A stretch of 64,000 nt of DNA from Arenibacter catalasegens (GCF_002909235.1 NZ_PHQQ01000003.1:1-64000), one strand, 5' to 3'. Shown: positions 45,725 to 56,877, counted from the first letter of the stretch. Notes: generated by a model from the sequence alone, not told the origin. Numbers and translations are program-made.

Positions 45725-45858
45725 AGTTAATAATCTAACCACTTGTACTGCCATTAATAGGTAAACCTTCTTTACTAATGCCTAGTTGGAATCCCATTAA
45801 TTATGCTTTCATCATTTAGGAGAACATAAGTATTATAAGACTGTTCCTATATGAAAGC

Positions 45859-45887
45859 TTGATAAAAAATAATTAGCTGTATTTTTG
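45859..45887 (+). promoter_or_regulatory. Promoter of pepT
   Basis: TTG (45859-45861), 18 bp, TATTTTTG (45880-45887), then the start codon 16 nt later; a good but not exact fit to the consensus spacing. Confidence 0.5.
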
Positions 45888-45903
45888 ATTAAAATTTAGT
45901 TTT

Positions 45904-47127
45904 ATGCAACATATTATAGACCGATTTATAAGTTACATTACTATAGACACTCAAAGCGACCCCAATTCAACCAACACTCCCAGTACGGAAAAACAATGGA
46001 CGCTTGCCCATAAATTGGTTGAAGAATTAAAACAAATTGGCATGCAGGATGTAGACATAGATGACAAGGCTTACATTATGGCGACTTTACCAAGCAATAT
46101 TAAAAAAGAGGTGCCTACGATTGGTTTTATATCCCATTTTGATACTTCTCCTGATTTTACCGCTACTAACGTAAACCCACAAATAATCAAAAATTATGAT
46201 GGTGAAGATATTATTCTAAATAAAGCGGATAATATAATACTCTCTCCCAGTTATTTTGATGACCTAGTGCAATACAAGGGCAACACCCTAATCACTACTG
46301 ATGGCAAGACTTTATTAGGTGCAGACGATAAGGCGGGAATAACAGAAATAGTTACAGCCATGGAGTATTTAATAAAACATCCAGAAATTAAACATGGTAA
46401 GATTAGGGTAGGCTTTACGCCTGATGAGGAAATAGGTCGGGGGGCACATCATTTTGATGTAGCTACTTTTGGGGCAGATTGGGCCTATACCATGGATGGA
46501 AGCCAAATTGGGGAATTGGAGTATGAAAACTTCAATGCCGCTGGTGCCAAGGTAACCATTTCAGGAAAAAGCGTACATCCAGGTTATGCCAAAGGAAAGA
46601 TGGTAAACGCTATTTTGATCGCCAACGATTTTATATCACAATTACCCGGACATGAAGTCCCGCAAAAAACTACTGGAAGAGAAGGCTTTTATCATGTCCA
46701 CCATATAAAAGGGGAAATTGAGCTGGCCGAAATAGAATTGATTATTCGGGATCATGACCTTAAGAAGTTTCAACAACGTAAAGAATTATTACAATACATT
46801 ACCGATAAATTGAATGCTGAATATGGGGATTGTGTTCTTCTTGATATAAAAGATCAATATTTTAATATGCGTGAAAAAATTGAACCGGTAATGCATATTG
46901 TAGCTATTGCCAAAGAAGCTATGGAAAGCCTAAATATTACACCTATTATTAAACCCATTCGTGGAGGAACAGATGGTTCCCAATTAAGTTATATGGGACT
47001 ACCTTGTCCCAATATTTTTGCAGGCGGTCATAATTTTCATGGTAAATATGAGTATGTTCCTGTGGAAAGCATGTTAAAAGCCGTTGATGTTATCGTAAAA
47101 ATTTGCGAACTTACAGCTAAAAGATAG
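45904..47127 (+). CDS. pepT: Peptidase T (tripeptide aminopeptidase)
   Basis: M20B metallopeptidase (407 aa) removing N-terminal residues from tripeptides. Metal and catalytic sites are intact: H78-F-D80-T-S, LLGADDKAG, PDEEIGRG (general-base Glu plus metal ligand), and the C-terminal RGGTDGSQLSYMGLPCPN with HNFHGKYEYV. Cytoplasmic, no signal peptide. Normal length. Confidence 0.97.
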   Translation: MQHIIDRFISYITIDTQSDPNSTNTPSTEKQWTLAHKLVEELKQIGMQDVDIDDKAYIMATLPSNIKKEVPTIGFISHFDTSPDFTATNVNPQIIKNYDGEDIILNKADNIILSPSYFDDLVQYKGNTLITTDGKTLLGADDKAGITEIVTAMEYLIKHPEIKHGKIRVGFTPDEEIGRGAHHFDVATFGADWAYTMDGSQIGELEYENFNAAGAKVTISGKSVHPGYAKGKMVNAILIANDFISQLPGHEVPQKTTGREGFYHVHHIKGEIELAEIELIIRDHDLKKFQQRKELLQYITDKLNAEYGDCVLLDIKDQYFNMREKIEPVMHIVAIAKEAMESLNITPIIKPIRGGTDGSQLSYMGLPCPNIFAGGHNFHGKYEYVPVESMLKAVDVIVKICELTAKR

Positions 47128-47185
47128 CGATTTAAAAGTGTACCGATCTGATCCGAATGTTTTAAATATCTGCTGACACAGAAAC

Positions 47186-47848
<663 letters not shown>

Positions 47849-47898
47849 AAAAAAATAATTCTACTGGACTTACCAATTATCTCTCAATGTAAAATGAC

Positions 47899-49476
47899 CT
47901 ATTTAGTGGTATTTTCCAGCACTACAATTGATGGTCCTTTGGATAACCACTTTTGGCCTAAACCTGTTGTATCACCTGCCGGTAGAAAATAGACAAAAGA
48001 GCCTAAGGCGAGATCAATATCACCATCCCCATCCATATCCTCGGCATCCATCACTATCCATCGCCCGCGGGTCGATTCTGGAAAAGAGTAGTCCTCAAAT
48101 TTCAGATCACCTTTATTTTCCAAGTACACAAAACTTTCTTCCGGATAGCTGGCATAATCAGGAAAAAATGAGATGGCCGCTATATCCAGATCTCCGTCCA
48201 AATCAAAATCTCTTGGCATAGCTTTATAGGCCCCGTTCAAATGATAAAAATAGGATTGCTTAAAATTTAAATTTCCATCATTTAAAAATATATAAATGCC
48301 ATGATAATCTTTTAAAATGGGAGTTTTGTCGGCATTATCCCCGCAGACATATAGGATATCATCAAAACCATCGTTATTAAAATCTACCAACTCCATATAC
48401 TGGGATCCATTAAGAGGAAGAAAAGAAAGCAATCTTTTTGTCGAAAAGGTTCCATCTCCTTGATTTTGGTAATAGAAAACACCTTCATCCCCCTGTGCCA
48501 TTAACACAATAATATCAGAATGTCCATCCCCGTTGACATCTTTAATTACGGCCTTGATGGCGCCCGATCTGTTATCCAATGGCCTCATCTTGTAATTATC
48601 GCCCCCCGTGTTTTCGTACCAAACCAGTTTTCCTGTCTCATTGCCGTATTCACAGGCAACAATATCCTCACGACCGTCGTTATTTAAATCGCCATAAGCC
48701 ATATTTACCGGCCTTTGTAAATTAGGAATCACTTCCTTGGCGGTATATGATTCCGCATTTCCCTTGGTAAATAATTTTTGTAAAGACCCATCCGACACAT
48801 CGTTAGGAAAGATATTTTTCCCTGTAGATGTCAAATAAATGGTATCTGACCTTTCATAATAGTGGATAGGAGCTGTCTTTAGCCCTAGAACAAAATCCTT
48901 TTCAAGATTTGAGGTTAGAAACGTTAGGCTATTAATATTTTGCTTACTGTCCGAAAACACCACTCCCCTATTTTTCGGGAGGATTTTAACCATAGTGGTG
49001 AGTGCCGGAATGTGCGAATAAGCCGACTCCCTATATTTAAAATTCTTTAGGCCAATTTTAATTTTGCTGGCTCGTTTTGGGGGTAAAATAGTATCTGGGG
49101 AGTTGCTCACGTAATAATCCACAATTTTATTCCAATCTGTTTTGGCCAAAAGAGGTCTTTCAGGAAAGATATTGGCTTCTTTTACCACTGCCCCACTTCT
49201 ACCAGCGTCAAACAGACTATTCGGCCTTACATTTTCCTTATAAATCCCTAATCTATTTCCCATGGCAGGTAATACATCATTTTTCCAACTGGATTTTGAC
49301 AACAATTCCGGTTTCACAAAAAGATGACAACTGGAACAATGAATTTCAGCTAATCGATTTCCGGTAAGGTTTGTGGCCGGTATATCCTTGTATTCCACCG
49401 CCTGTGCTTCCTTTTTTTTTCCAGAACAGGAAAGTACTAGGCCGGCAAGAAGATACAAGGCAATAAATTGTTTCAT
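47899..49476 (-). CDS. Lipoprotein with heme c-like motif and FG-GAP/VCBS repeats
   Basis: Surface-type lipoprotein (525 aa); the lipobox VLSC puts lipid Cys at 17. A single C47-S-S-C50-H51 is a heme c binding motif, within a short cytochrome-like domain (about 40-130). The rest is a beta-propeller of FG-GAP/VCBS repeats with five Ca-binding D-x-(D/N)-x-D-G loops (DLNNDGREDI, DVNGDGHSDI, DFNNDGFDDI, DFDLDGDLDI, DMDGDGDIDL). The combination is known in Bacteroidota but no reaction is established; it might bind glycans or act in electron transfer. Confidence 0.8.
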   Translation of the reverse strand: MKQFIALYLLAGLVLSCSGKKKEAQAVEYKDIPATNLTGNRLAEIHCSSCHLFVKPELLSKSSWKNDVLPAMGNRLGIYKENVRPNSLFDAGRSGAVVKEANIFPERPLLAKTDWNKIVDYYVSNSPDTILPPKRASKIKIGLKNFKYRESAYSHIPALTTMVKILPKNRGVVFSDSKQNINSLTFLTSNLEKDFVLGLKTAPIHYYERSDTIYLTSTGKNIFPNDVSDGSLQKLFTKGNAESYTAKEVIPNLQRPVNMAYGDLNNDGREDIVACEYGNETGKLVWYENTGGDNYKMRPLDNRSGAIKAVIKDVNGDGHSDIIVLMAQGDEGVFYYQNQGDGTFSTKRLLSFLPLNGSQYMELVDFNNDGFDDILYVCGDNADKTPILKDYHGIYIFLNDGNLNFKQSYFYHLNGAYKAMPRDFDLDGDLDIAAISFFPDYASYPEESFVYLENKGDLKFEDYSFPESTRGRWIVMDAEDMDGDGDIDLALGSFVYFLPAGDTTGLGQKWLSKGPSIVVLENTTK

Positions 49477-49649
49477 AGGGTTTTCAATTGGTAAGGGATA
49501 TCACTTATATCCCCGAGTTCAGAACCTAATTCACGAAGATACTACAGTATTTTGAAGTTTAGGTAAAACATTAAACAAGCCATTAAATTATAAAAACACA
49601 GCAATGTCCAAGTATTAAAAATTATTCATTAACAAGTTCAAACTTATTA

Positions 49650-51467
49650 TTATATCATTTTAGATAAAAGTAGGGTAGCCAAAATCCATAAAATAAGGCT
49701 CAGACCACCACCTATAAATAAGAAATGTTTGAATTTATAATTTCCTATGCCATAGATCAGGGTATTGGTTTGATACCCCACAGGGGTAAAAAAACTAAAA
49801 TTTGCAGCGAACATGACCGCCAGAATAAAAGGCTTGAAATCCAGACCCAGTCCATTTGCAACGGCTATGGCAATAGGGGTCATAATAATAGCCGTGGCAT
49901 TATTACTTACTACACCGCTCATAATCATAGTTACCAAAAATAAGGTTCCGATTATTATTATTTCAGATTGTCCCTCCAGGAAAACCAATAATTGTTTGGA
50001 GACCCAACTATCGGCCCCACTATTGTGCATGGCAATACCTAAAGGAATCATTCCTGCCAATAAAAAGAAAATTTGCCAGTTTACCTTTTTGTAAACACTA
50101 TCCAAGTTCAAGTTATTGGTAAGCAGTAGTAAACAAACGCCGGTAAGCGCGCTGACCATAATAGACAGTACACCCGTGGCCGCCAAAATAACCACTAAAA
50201 AAAGAACTGATAAGGAAAAATACTTACCAAAATCTGAATGGACATTTGGAGAGCCAAATTCCTGTAAAAGCACAACATTTTCTATATCTTCCAAAGATTT
50301 TAAGTTTTGCTTACCCACATCTACCAGCAGCCTATCCCCTGTTTTAAGGGCCAATTTCTCAGAACTACTCCTAATTAAACGCTCACGCATATTGGTCAGT
50401 GTTTTCCGTTTTTTAATGGCAATTGGTAATATATCTTGCTGCATATATCCCCTTAAGTTTCCTAATGTCTTTCCTAAAAGTGCCGCTCCAGGAAGCATTA
50501 AAAGTTCTACAAATACCCTTTCCTCCAATTTGGAAATCTTTTTTTCCTGGCCTTCAGTATTCCCTGTCTTGATCCAATAGTTTTGTTCATTAATGCCTAG
50601 GTTTTGGGAATCCTGAAGTTTGGACAAATTCTCTATGTCGCACATTAACAGTAACTCATCATTTTCTTTTAGGGTAACATATTTTCCCGGGGAATTGTGG
50701 ATTCTGTTGCCCCTAGTTAATTTCAAAATGGAAATTTCAGGATTGCTGAATAAAAAAGTGTCCTCTAACTTTTTATTCACCAATTCCGATTCTCCTTTGA
50801 TACGGATGTTCGTAATATAATTACCGACACTATAATCGTCCCCCAAATCTTTATTTTTACTCCAGGGCAACCACCTAAGTGTTAAAGTGAGGTATACAAT
50901 GGATACCGATAAAAAAATGATGCCAATACCACTAAATTCAAAAAAACCTAGAGCGGGTGCTCCTAAATTCTTGGCAACGGAATTAACGATAAGGTTCGTT
51001 GACGTTCCCATTAATGTGCAGGACCCGCCTAAAATTCCCGCAAAAGAAATGGGCAGTAATAATTTGGATTTAGAGATATTAAATCGCTCGGAAAGTTGAT
51101 TTACTATTTTGATAAAAACGATTACCACAGCTGTGGTACTTATAAAAGCAGAAATACTTGCAGTAACGATCATAAAAATGGGAGCTAACAAAAACATTGG
51201 GAGCGACTTCATTTTACCCAAACCTGAAGTAATCCAAACAATAACTCCATTCTCCTCCATGGCAACGGCCAAAATCATTAATGCAAGTACGGCAATGGTT
51301 GCACTATTAGAAAATCCGCTAATGGCCTCTTCAGGGGTAACCAGCCCTAGTAAGGTTAGCGAAACTATTATAAAAAAAGCAATCTTATCCACCGGAAAAA
51401 TTTCCAGAGCAAATAAGATTATGGTCATAATTAAAACCAAAAATACGAGGCCCATATCCAGTGTCAT
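49650..51467 (-). CDS. SLC13-family anion transporter with two TrkA-C domains
   Basis: DASS/SLC13 type permease (605 aa from the ATG at 51467, where the first helix begins with MTLDMGLVFLVL; earlier Met gives a non-hydrophobic tail). About ten helices surround a cytoplasmic loop (about 190-390) holding two TrkA-C-like domains, YITNIRIKGESELVNKK and MLPGAALLGKTL. The S-N-N-A-T motif and G-T-S-T-N-L are typical of sulfate/dicarboxylate transporters. Substrate is likely sulfate or a dicarboxylate. Confidence 0.85.
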   Translation of the reverse strand: MTLDMGLVFLVLIMTIILFALEIFPVDKIAFFIIVSLTLLGLVTPEEAISGFSNSATIAVLALMILAVAMEENGVIVWITSGLGKMKSLPMFLLAPIFMIVTASISAFISTTAVVIVFIKIVNQLSERFNISKSKLLLPISFAGILGGSCTLMGTSTNLIVNSVAKNLGAPALGFFEFSGIGIIFLSVSIVYLTLTLRWLPWSKNKDLGDDYSVGNYITNIRIKGESELVNKKLEDTFLFSNPEISILKLTRGNRIHNSPGKYVTLKENDELLLMCDIENLSKLQDSQNLGINEQNYWIKTGNTEGQEKKISKLEERVFVELLMLPGAALLGKTLGNLRGYMQQDILPIAIKKRKTLTNMRERLIRSSSEKLALKTGDRLLVDVGKQNLKSLEDIENVVLLQEFGSPNVHSDFGKYFSLSVLFLVVILAATGVLSIMVSALTGVCLLLLTNNLNLDSVYKKVNWQIFFLLAGMIPLGIAMHNSGADSWVSKQLLVFLEGQSEIIIIGTLFLVTMIMSGVVSNNATAIIMTPIAIAVANGLGLDFKPFILAVMFAANFSFFTPVGYQTNTLIYGIGNYKFKHFLFIGGGLSLILWILATLLLSKMI

Positions 51468-51591
51468 CCCAAAAAAGTATTTATCAATCGGAAATAAAAA
51501 TAACCCCCAGGATCTTCGGCTTTTCAATATAAAAATGCCTATTCATGTGGCTCGATCAATATAAATAAGAGTATTTAAAATCTATTTTAAT

Positions 51592-51918
51592 CTAGGAAAC
51601 AACCTCAACGACCTTCCTACATTCTTCCATGCATTTCACACATGAATTAGCGCAATCCTCGCAATGCTTATGGTCGTATTGTCCACATTGTTCAGCACAC
51701 CATTGACATACATCTGCACACAGAGCACAATAATCCTTAGCTAAGTCATTTTCGGCCATTAAAAATTTCAAAGTAGTTGTACAGGATTCAATACACAGAA
51801 TACAGCACAAGGGACAGTCATTTTTACTTTCTTTCCCAGCCATTTGTATTAGACAATATTCACAATCCTGAATACATTTCCGACAAGCCTCAATAGCATC
51901 CATATAAACAGATTCCAT
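51592..51918 (-). CDS. Four-helix-bundle copper-binding (Csp/DUF326) protein
   Basis: Cytosolic 108-aa protein with 19 cysteines spread over four helices in repeated C-x-x-C and C-x-x-x-C patterns (EACRKC, DCEYC, DYCALCADVCQWC, HCEDCANSC). This is the arrangement of copper storage proteins (Csp), which bind many Cu(I) ions along the bundle interior. No signal peptide, so it would buffer copper in the cytoplasm. It is alone on its strand, 64 nt from the gap after the SLC13 gene. Confidence 0.9.
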   Translation of the reverse strand: MESVYMDAIEACRKCIQDCEYCLIQMAGKESKNDCPLCCILCIESCTTTLKFLMAENDLAKDYCALCADVCQWCAEQCGQYDHKHCEDCANSCVKCMEECRKVVEVVS

Positions 51919-52163
51919 AATAGAACATTTAGAATTCTAATTAAAATTAATCCTTTACCATTTCAAAGGATGGCTCGAACAGACAATTAATGAACTCAAA
52001 TGAATACCAAAAAATCTCCAAATGAAAAAAAAAAAATGAAATAATTGCTTTTGAGGAAGTATGTTTCCCATTAAACTTCACTTTGAGAAACCAACTTGAA
52101 AAAATGTTTGCTTGGACCTTCAATTCGTTATTGAAATAAATGGTATGATCTCAATTTCTAACC

Positions 52164-52171
52164 TATCTTTG
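52164..52171 (+). promoter_or_regulatory. Candidate -7 element upstream of DUF294 gene
   Basis: TATCTTTG fits TAnnTTTG. The small terminator-like hairpin 8 nt downstream could make this promoter produce a short RNA. Confidence 0.35.
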
Positions 52172-52178
52172 TCCAGTA

Positions 52179-52199
52179 ACCCTTACTCAAAGGGTTTTT
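52179..52199 (+). terminator. Short terminator-like hairpin
   Basis: ACCCTT/AAGGGT, 5-nt loop, then TTTTT. The stem is short, so function is uncertain. Confidence 0.35.
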
Positions 52200-52301
52200 G
52201 CCAAGTATTGTTGTTTCATAAGACAAATGTCAATACCCTTTTCTTTTGATTGAAAAAAGGTTAAATTACCCGATAAAGTAATATTAGTCCAACTAAGAAT
52301 A

Positions 52302-54224
52302 ATGAAGAATACCATTTCGCATAGAGTTGCCGATTTTTTAAAAAATTTCCCCCCGTTCAATGTCTTGGATCAAAAAGAACTTGAAACCCTTTCAGAAGAA
52401 ATCACCATTATTTATAAGGAAAAGGATAATATTATTTTTGCCGAAAACGATGAACCGCATCCCTATTTCTACGTGGTTAACAAGGGGGCTGTTGCCCTTA
52501 AAAAAGGAACGGACAAAAGCATCATGGACATGTGCGATGAAGGCGATATTTTTGGTCTTAGACCCTTAATGGCCCAGGAGAATTACAGAATGACCGCTAA
52601 AGCACATGAAGAAAGTATTTTATATGCGATTCCTATCAATATATTTAAACCCTACGCCCAAAAAAATACGGCGGTGGGTAATTTTCTAATTGAAAGTTTT
52701 GCCTCTAACACCAGAAATCCATATTCGAAAAGTCATCGTGGCAAGTTGTACGACGAGGTGGTAGAAATAAATGCTGTTGGACCCAACTCCCAGATATTGG
52801 ATTTACAATCCGTACAATATTCCAAAAAATTGGTGACCTGTACGCCCAATACTTCTGTTAAAGCGATTGCTAGTAAAATGACCGAAAAAAATGTTGGTGC
52901 CATGTTGGTGGTAAAAGATAAGCTACCTATCGGAATCATAACGGACAAAGACTTAAGAAACAATATTGTTACAGGTAAATTCCCCATCACTACCAAAGCC
53001 TCAGCTATAATGGTTTCTCCCGTAATTACCTATAGCAAAAACTTGACCATAACCCAGGCGCAGATGGCAATGATGAAAAGTAACATCAGTCATTTATGTA
53101 TCACCAAGGATGGCACACCCAACTCAAAGGCCATTGGAATACTTTCCAAACATGACGTTATGGTTGCCTTAGGAAACAATCCGGCAGTATTGATCAAGGC
53201 CATAAAAAGATCTAAGAAAATAAAATCCATAAAGCAGATTAGAAAAAGCATTACACATTTACTTCAAGATTATTTGGATCAAAATATTCCAATAAAATTG
53301 ACTACTAAAATAATTTCGGAACTGAATGATGCCTGTGTTAAACAAATTATTAAAATTTCTTTGGAAGAAATGCCTTCAAAGCCTCCGGTTAAATTTGCGT
53401 GGCTTGCTCTTGGTAGCCAAGGACGTAGTGAACAACTCTTACAGACCGATCAGGACAATGCCATGGTCTTTGAAAATGTTCCCGAGGACAAACTTATTGA
53501 AACAACGGCTTATTTCTTAGAATTATCAAAACTTATAAACAAAGGGCTGTTTGATATAGGTTACGATTATTGTCCTGCAGAAATGATGGCTTCCAATCCC
53601 AATTGGTGCCTGAGCTTGGATGAATGGAAAAAAACCATTTCCCAATGGATCATAAATCCTGGGACTGATGAAGTGTTACTGTCCTCCATATTTTTTGATT
53701 ACAACATTACCTATGGTGATGTAAGTTTAGTGAACGAATTATCGGAGCACATTTTTGAAGCCACCAAAAAATATCCAATTTTCTATTTGCACTTGGCCAG
53801 TGGCGCGCTTCAAAACCCTTCTCCTACTGGTTTTTTCAGGCAACTATTGGTAGAGGAAGACGGGGAACATAAAGATTCTTTCGACGTAAAAAGAAGGGCA
53901 TTAATGCCATTGACCGATGCGGCAAGAGTATTGATTTTATCCCACTCCGTTAAATCCATTAACAGCACTGCGGAACGGTTTGAAAAATTGGCAGAGTTGG
54001 AACCCAACAACGAGGAAATTTTTATGGCTTGTTCCTACGCCACTAGGGCTTTGTTAAAGTTCAGGACCAAACAAGGACTCCTCCATAATGATTCGGGCAG
54101 ATATATTGCCATAGATAAATTAACCAAAGAGGAAAAAATTAAATTAAAAAGAACTTTTAAAACGATAAAGGAAATACAGGAATTGGTAAGTATTAGGTTC
54201 AAAGTTTCAAACCTGCTTCGATGA
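52302..54224 (+). CDS. cNMP/CBS/DUF294 nucleotidyltransferase-like signalling protein
   Basis: Cytoplasmic 640-aa protein with four parts: a cyclic-nucleotide-binding-like domain (about 10-130), a CBS pair (about 178-290), a DUF294 nucleotidyltransferase-like domain (about 320-480) with LGSQGRSEQ and DQDN metal residues, and a DUF294 C-terminal helical domain. Similar proteins resemble GlnD's N-terminal catalytic region; substrates are unknown. Its stop overlaps the start of the exonuclease gene by 4 nt. Family members sense cNMP or adenylates, but residues for a specific ligand were not resolved. Confidence 0.85.
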   Translation: MKNTISHRVADFLKNFPPFNVLDQKELETLSEEITIIYKEKDNIIFAENDEPHPYFYVVNKGAVALKKGTDKSIMDMCDEGDIFGLRPLMAQENYRMTAKAHEESILYAIPINIFKPYAQKNTAVGNFLIESFASNTRNPYSKSHRGKLYDEVVEINAVGPNSQILDLQSVQYSKKLVTCTPNTSVKAIASKMTEKNVGAMLVVKDKLPIGIITDKDLRNNIVTGKFPITTKASAIMVSPVITYSKNLTITQAQMAMMKSNISHLCITKDGTPNSKAIGILSKHDVMVALGNNPAVLIKAIKRSKKIKSIKQIRKSITHLLQDYLDQNIPIKLTTKIISELNDACVKQIIKISLEEMPSKPPVKFAWLALGSQGRSEQLLQTDQDNAMVFENVPEDKLIETTAYFLELSKLINKGLFDIGYDYCPAEMMASNPNWCLSLDEWKKTISQWIINPGTDEVLLSSIFFDYNITYGDVSLVNELSEHIFEATKKYPIFYLHLASGALQNPSPTGFFRQLLVEEDGEHKDSFDVKRRALMPLTDAARVLILSHSVKSINSTAERFEKLAELEPNNEEIFMACSYATRALLKFRTKQGLLHNDSGRYIAIDKLTKEEKIKLKRTFKTIKEIQELVSIRFKVSNLLR

Positions 54225-54886
54225 TAAATCTATTCAAAAGAAAAGTACAGGACTATCCTGAATTTTGGCAGGAATATGAGAATAGTTTTAAAGAAAAGTT
54301 ATCGGATGATCTTAGTGTGGTAAGATTCGTGGTATTGGATACGGAAACGACGGGGTTCGACTATTTAAATGATAGGATTCTTTGCATTGGCGCCCTTAGT
54401 TTGGTTGATAAAAACATTGCGGTAAGCCAAAGTTTGGAACTGTTTTTAAAACAGGAGCATTACAATGCAGAAACCGCCAAAATTCACGGTATCCTTAAAA
54501 ACGGAGGAGCCTCTTGTATCGGTGAAATCGAAGCCTTAGAAATACTTTTGAGGTATTTAAAAAATGCCATAATCGTTGCTCACCATGCCATTTTTGATAT
54601 TACCATGATCAACAGGGCCCTGGAGAGAAATGGGCTTCCAAAACTAAGGAACAAGGTACTTGATACTTCCACTCTCTATAAAAAAACACTCCTTACCTCC
54701 AATGTGTTTAAAAAGAAGGAACATTATTCTTTGGATGAGTTGGCCGAAAAGTTTGATATCTCCAAGAAGGATAGGCACACGGCTATTGGTGATGCTTATA
54801 TCACTGCCATAGCCTTCCTGAAAATAAAAAGTCGCTTAAAGGGCAAAGGCCAAATAAGATTAAAAGACTTGTTGAAAATGAGGTGA
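54221..54886 (+). CDS. DnaQ/PolC-type 3'-5' exonuclease
   Basis: DEDDh exonuclease (221 aa). ExoI motif LDTETTGFD with D40 and E42, ExoII HHAIFD, and ExoIII HTAIGD (His first) are all present, so it should be active. It may act on DNA or RNA ends. The start overlaps the DUF294 stop (ATGA), implying coupled translation, a pairing common in Bacteroidota. Ends directly against the convergent purC stop. Confidence 0.9.
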   Translation: MINLFKRKVQDYPEFWQEYENSFKEKLSDDLSVVRFVVLDTETTGFDYLNDRILCIGALSLVDKNIAVSQSLELFLKQEHYNAETAKIHGILKNGGASCIGEIEALEILLRYLKNAIIVAHHAIFDITMINRALERNGLPKLRNKVLDTSTLYKKTLLTSNVFKKKEHYSLDELAEKFDISKKDRHTAIGDAYITAIAFLKIKSRLKGKGQIRLKDLLKMR

Positions 54887-55843
54887 TTACTTTAAAGATG
54901 ATAGGTACCCCAAAACATTTTTTTCAATTCTATTCTGTATATCCGAAATATCAGCTTTGATAAATTTATCCCCGGTAATGTTTTCATAGAGCTCAATATA
55001 TCGTTCCGAAACAGTATGTATATATGCGTCGGTCATTTCAGGAACCACCTGCCCTTTTAAACCTTGAAAATTATTGCCAATAAGCCATTGGCGAACAAAT
55101 TCCTTGGACAATTGTTTTTGGGCTTCACCCTTATTTTGACGTTCTCCATAGCCTTCAGCATAGAAATAGCGGGAAGAATCCGGCGTATGTATTTCATCGA
55201 TCAGTACGATTTTTCCATCTTTGGTTTTCCCAAATTCATATTTGGTATCCACCAAAATCAGTCCCCTTTTTGCAGCAATTTCCGTACCTCTTTGGAAGAG
55301 TGCCCGGGTATAGGCTTCAAGTACCAAATAATCTTTTTCACTAACTATTCCCCTTTCCAAAATAGCTTCCCTAGAAATATCCTCATCGTGGTCGCCCATT
55401 TCAGCCTTGGTGGCAGGGGTAATAATTGGGGAAGGAAACTTGTCATTTTCACTCATTCCATGCGGCATGGCAACCCCACAAAGCACTCTTTTTCCCAGCT
55501 TATATTCCCTTGCGGCGTGTCCGGACATGTATCCTCTAATAACCATTTCCACCTTAAATGGCTCACAAGCAAATCCAACGGCGACATTGGGATCTGGGGT
55601 AGCCATCAACCAATTGGGAACTATATCTGCAGTATCCGCCATCATTTTTGTAGCGATCTGATTTAAAATTTGCCCTTTGAAGGGAATCCCTTTTGGCATG
55701 ACCACATCAAAAGCAGATAGCCTATCTGTAGCTACCATCACCAAAATATTATTTTCAAGATGATATACTTCCCTCACTTTTCCTTTGTAAAGGCTTTTTT
55801 GTTTCGGAAAATTAAAATTTGTATCAATTATTGTATTACTCAT
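54887..55843 (-). CDS. purC: SAICAR synthase
   Basis: Purine-pathway ligase joining CAIR and aspartate (318 aa from the ATG at 55843, [10 protein letters not shown]). The start is preferred because a further-upstream Met would overlap the end of phoH. Signatures include [16 protein letters not shown] and [10 protein letters not shown] (C-terminal part). The stop abuts the convergent exonuclease stop with no spacer. Lies 10 nt downstream of phoH. Confidence 0.96.
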   Translation of the reverse strand: MSNTIIDTNFNFPKQKSLYKGKVREVYHLENNILVMVATDRLSAFDVVMPKGIPFKGQILNQIATKMMADTADIVPNWLMATPDPNVAVGFACEPFKVEMVIRGYMSGHAAREYKLGKRVLCGVAMPHGMSENDKFPSPIITPATKAEMGDHDEDISREAILERGIVSEKDYLVLEAYTRALFQRGTEIAAKRGLILVDTKYEFGKTKDGKIVLIDEIHTPDSSRYFYAEGYGERQNKGEAQKQLSKEFVRQWLIGNNFQGLKGQVVPEMTDAYIHTVSERYIELYENITGDKFIKADISDIQNRIEKNVLGYLSSLK

Positions 55844-55853
55844 TCTGCAACTT

Positions 55854-56807
55854 TCAATTATTATGCTCAATTCCTTTATACGCTTCTATAACTTTTTTAA
55901 CCAGTTTATGTCTGATCACATCCTTATCGTCCAAATATATAATCTCTATACCTTCAACATTTTGCAGAACCAAAAGAGCCTCTTTTAATCCAGAAATCAA
56001 ACGTCTGGGCAAATCAATTTGTCCTGGGTCTCCATTGATTAAAAATTTTGCATTTTTTCCCATTCTGGTCAAGAACATTTTCATCTGGGCATGGGTAGTG
56101 TTCTGCGCTTCATCCAAAATCACAAATGCATTGTCCAAGGTCCTTCCCCGCATAAAAGCCATTGGGGCAATCTGTATGGTACCATTTTCCAGATAATGGA
56201 CCAATTTCTCCGGCGCGATCATATCCCTTAAGGCATCATATAAAGGTTGCATATAGGGATCCAGCTTCTCCTTGAGGTCACCTGGAAGAAAGCCCAAATT
56301 TTCACCGGCCTCAACAGCGGGTCTGGTTAAAATAATCCGTTTTACCTGTTTTTCCTTTAAGGCCTTTACGGCCAATGCTACCCCAGTATATGTTTTTCCA
56401 GTACCTGCCGGTCCAACGGCAAAAACCATATCACTGTTTCTTGAAGCATCTACAAGTCTTCGTTGATTTACGGTTTGGGCCTTTATTAGTCTTCCGCTAA
56501 CGCCATGGACCAAAACTTCCCCGCTAATTTCGGAGGATTGAATTTCTTCCTGACCATTACTAGCCAAAAGTCGTTCAATACTATTTTCATCCAATTTATT
56601 ATACTTGGCGTAGTGGGACGTTAAAAGATCGAATCTTCGGTCGAATTCGTCCAATAAGTCTTCATCGCCATAGACTTTAATTTTGTTGCCCCTGGCAACA
56701 ATCTTAAGCTTAGGAAAATGTTTTTTTAATAAATCTATATTCTCATTATTCTGTCCAAAAAATTCCCTTGGGCTAATATCTGTAAGTTCTATTATAAGTT
56801 CGTTCAA
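55854..56807 (-). CDS. phoH: PhoH-family ATPase
   Basis: P-loop ATPase (317 aa) with helicase-like core, Walker A G132-PAGTGKT139 and Walker [10 protein letters not shown], followed by [19 protein letters not shown]. Members are stress- or phosphate-related, with RNA helicase activity reported for relatives. An N-terminal KH/R3H-like part occupies about 1-110. Precedes purC on the same strand, so the two are likely co-transcribed. Confidence 0.93.
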   Translation of the reverse strand: MNELIIELTDISPREFFGQNNENIDLLKKHFPKLKIVARGNKIKVYGDEDLLDEFDRRFDLLTSHYAKYNKLDENSIERLLASNGQEEIQSSEISGEVLVHGVSGRLIKAQTVNQRRLVDASRNSDMVFAVGPAGTGKTYTGVALAVKALKEKQVKRIILTRPAVEAGENLGFLPGDLKEKLDPYMQPLYDALRDMIAPEKLVHYLENGTIQIAPMAFMRGRTLDNAFVILDEAQNTTHAQMKMFLTRMGKNAKFLINGDPGQIDLPRRLISGLKEALLVLQNVEGIEIIYLDDKDVIRHKLVKKVIEAYKGIEHNN

Positions 56808-56847
56808 AGAAGAGAGGTGTTATTAGGTTTAGATATAAAATATATAT

Positions 56848-56877
56848 TTTGCTACGCTAATTTTTTGCGTAATTTTG
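56848..56877 (+). promoter_or_regulatory. Candidate promoter of the SAM hydrolase-gld-dnaN group
   Basis: TTTG (56848-56851), 18 bp, TAATTTTG (56870-56877). It lies 59 nt before the next start codon and is the only good promoter-like match found before gldF. Confidence 0.5.

Larger units (their letters stand above)
51919..52301. other. Divergent intergenic region, 383 bp
   Basis: Between the copper-storage gene (minus) and the DUF294 gene (plus). It contains TATCTTTG at 52164-52171 and, just after, a 6-bp hairpin with TTTTT (52179-52199). The first half is AT-rich with a 13-base A tract and shows no ORF. Confidence 0.5.
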
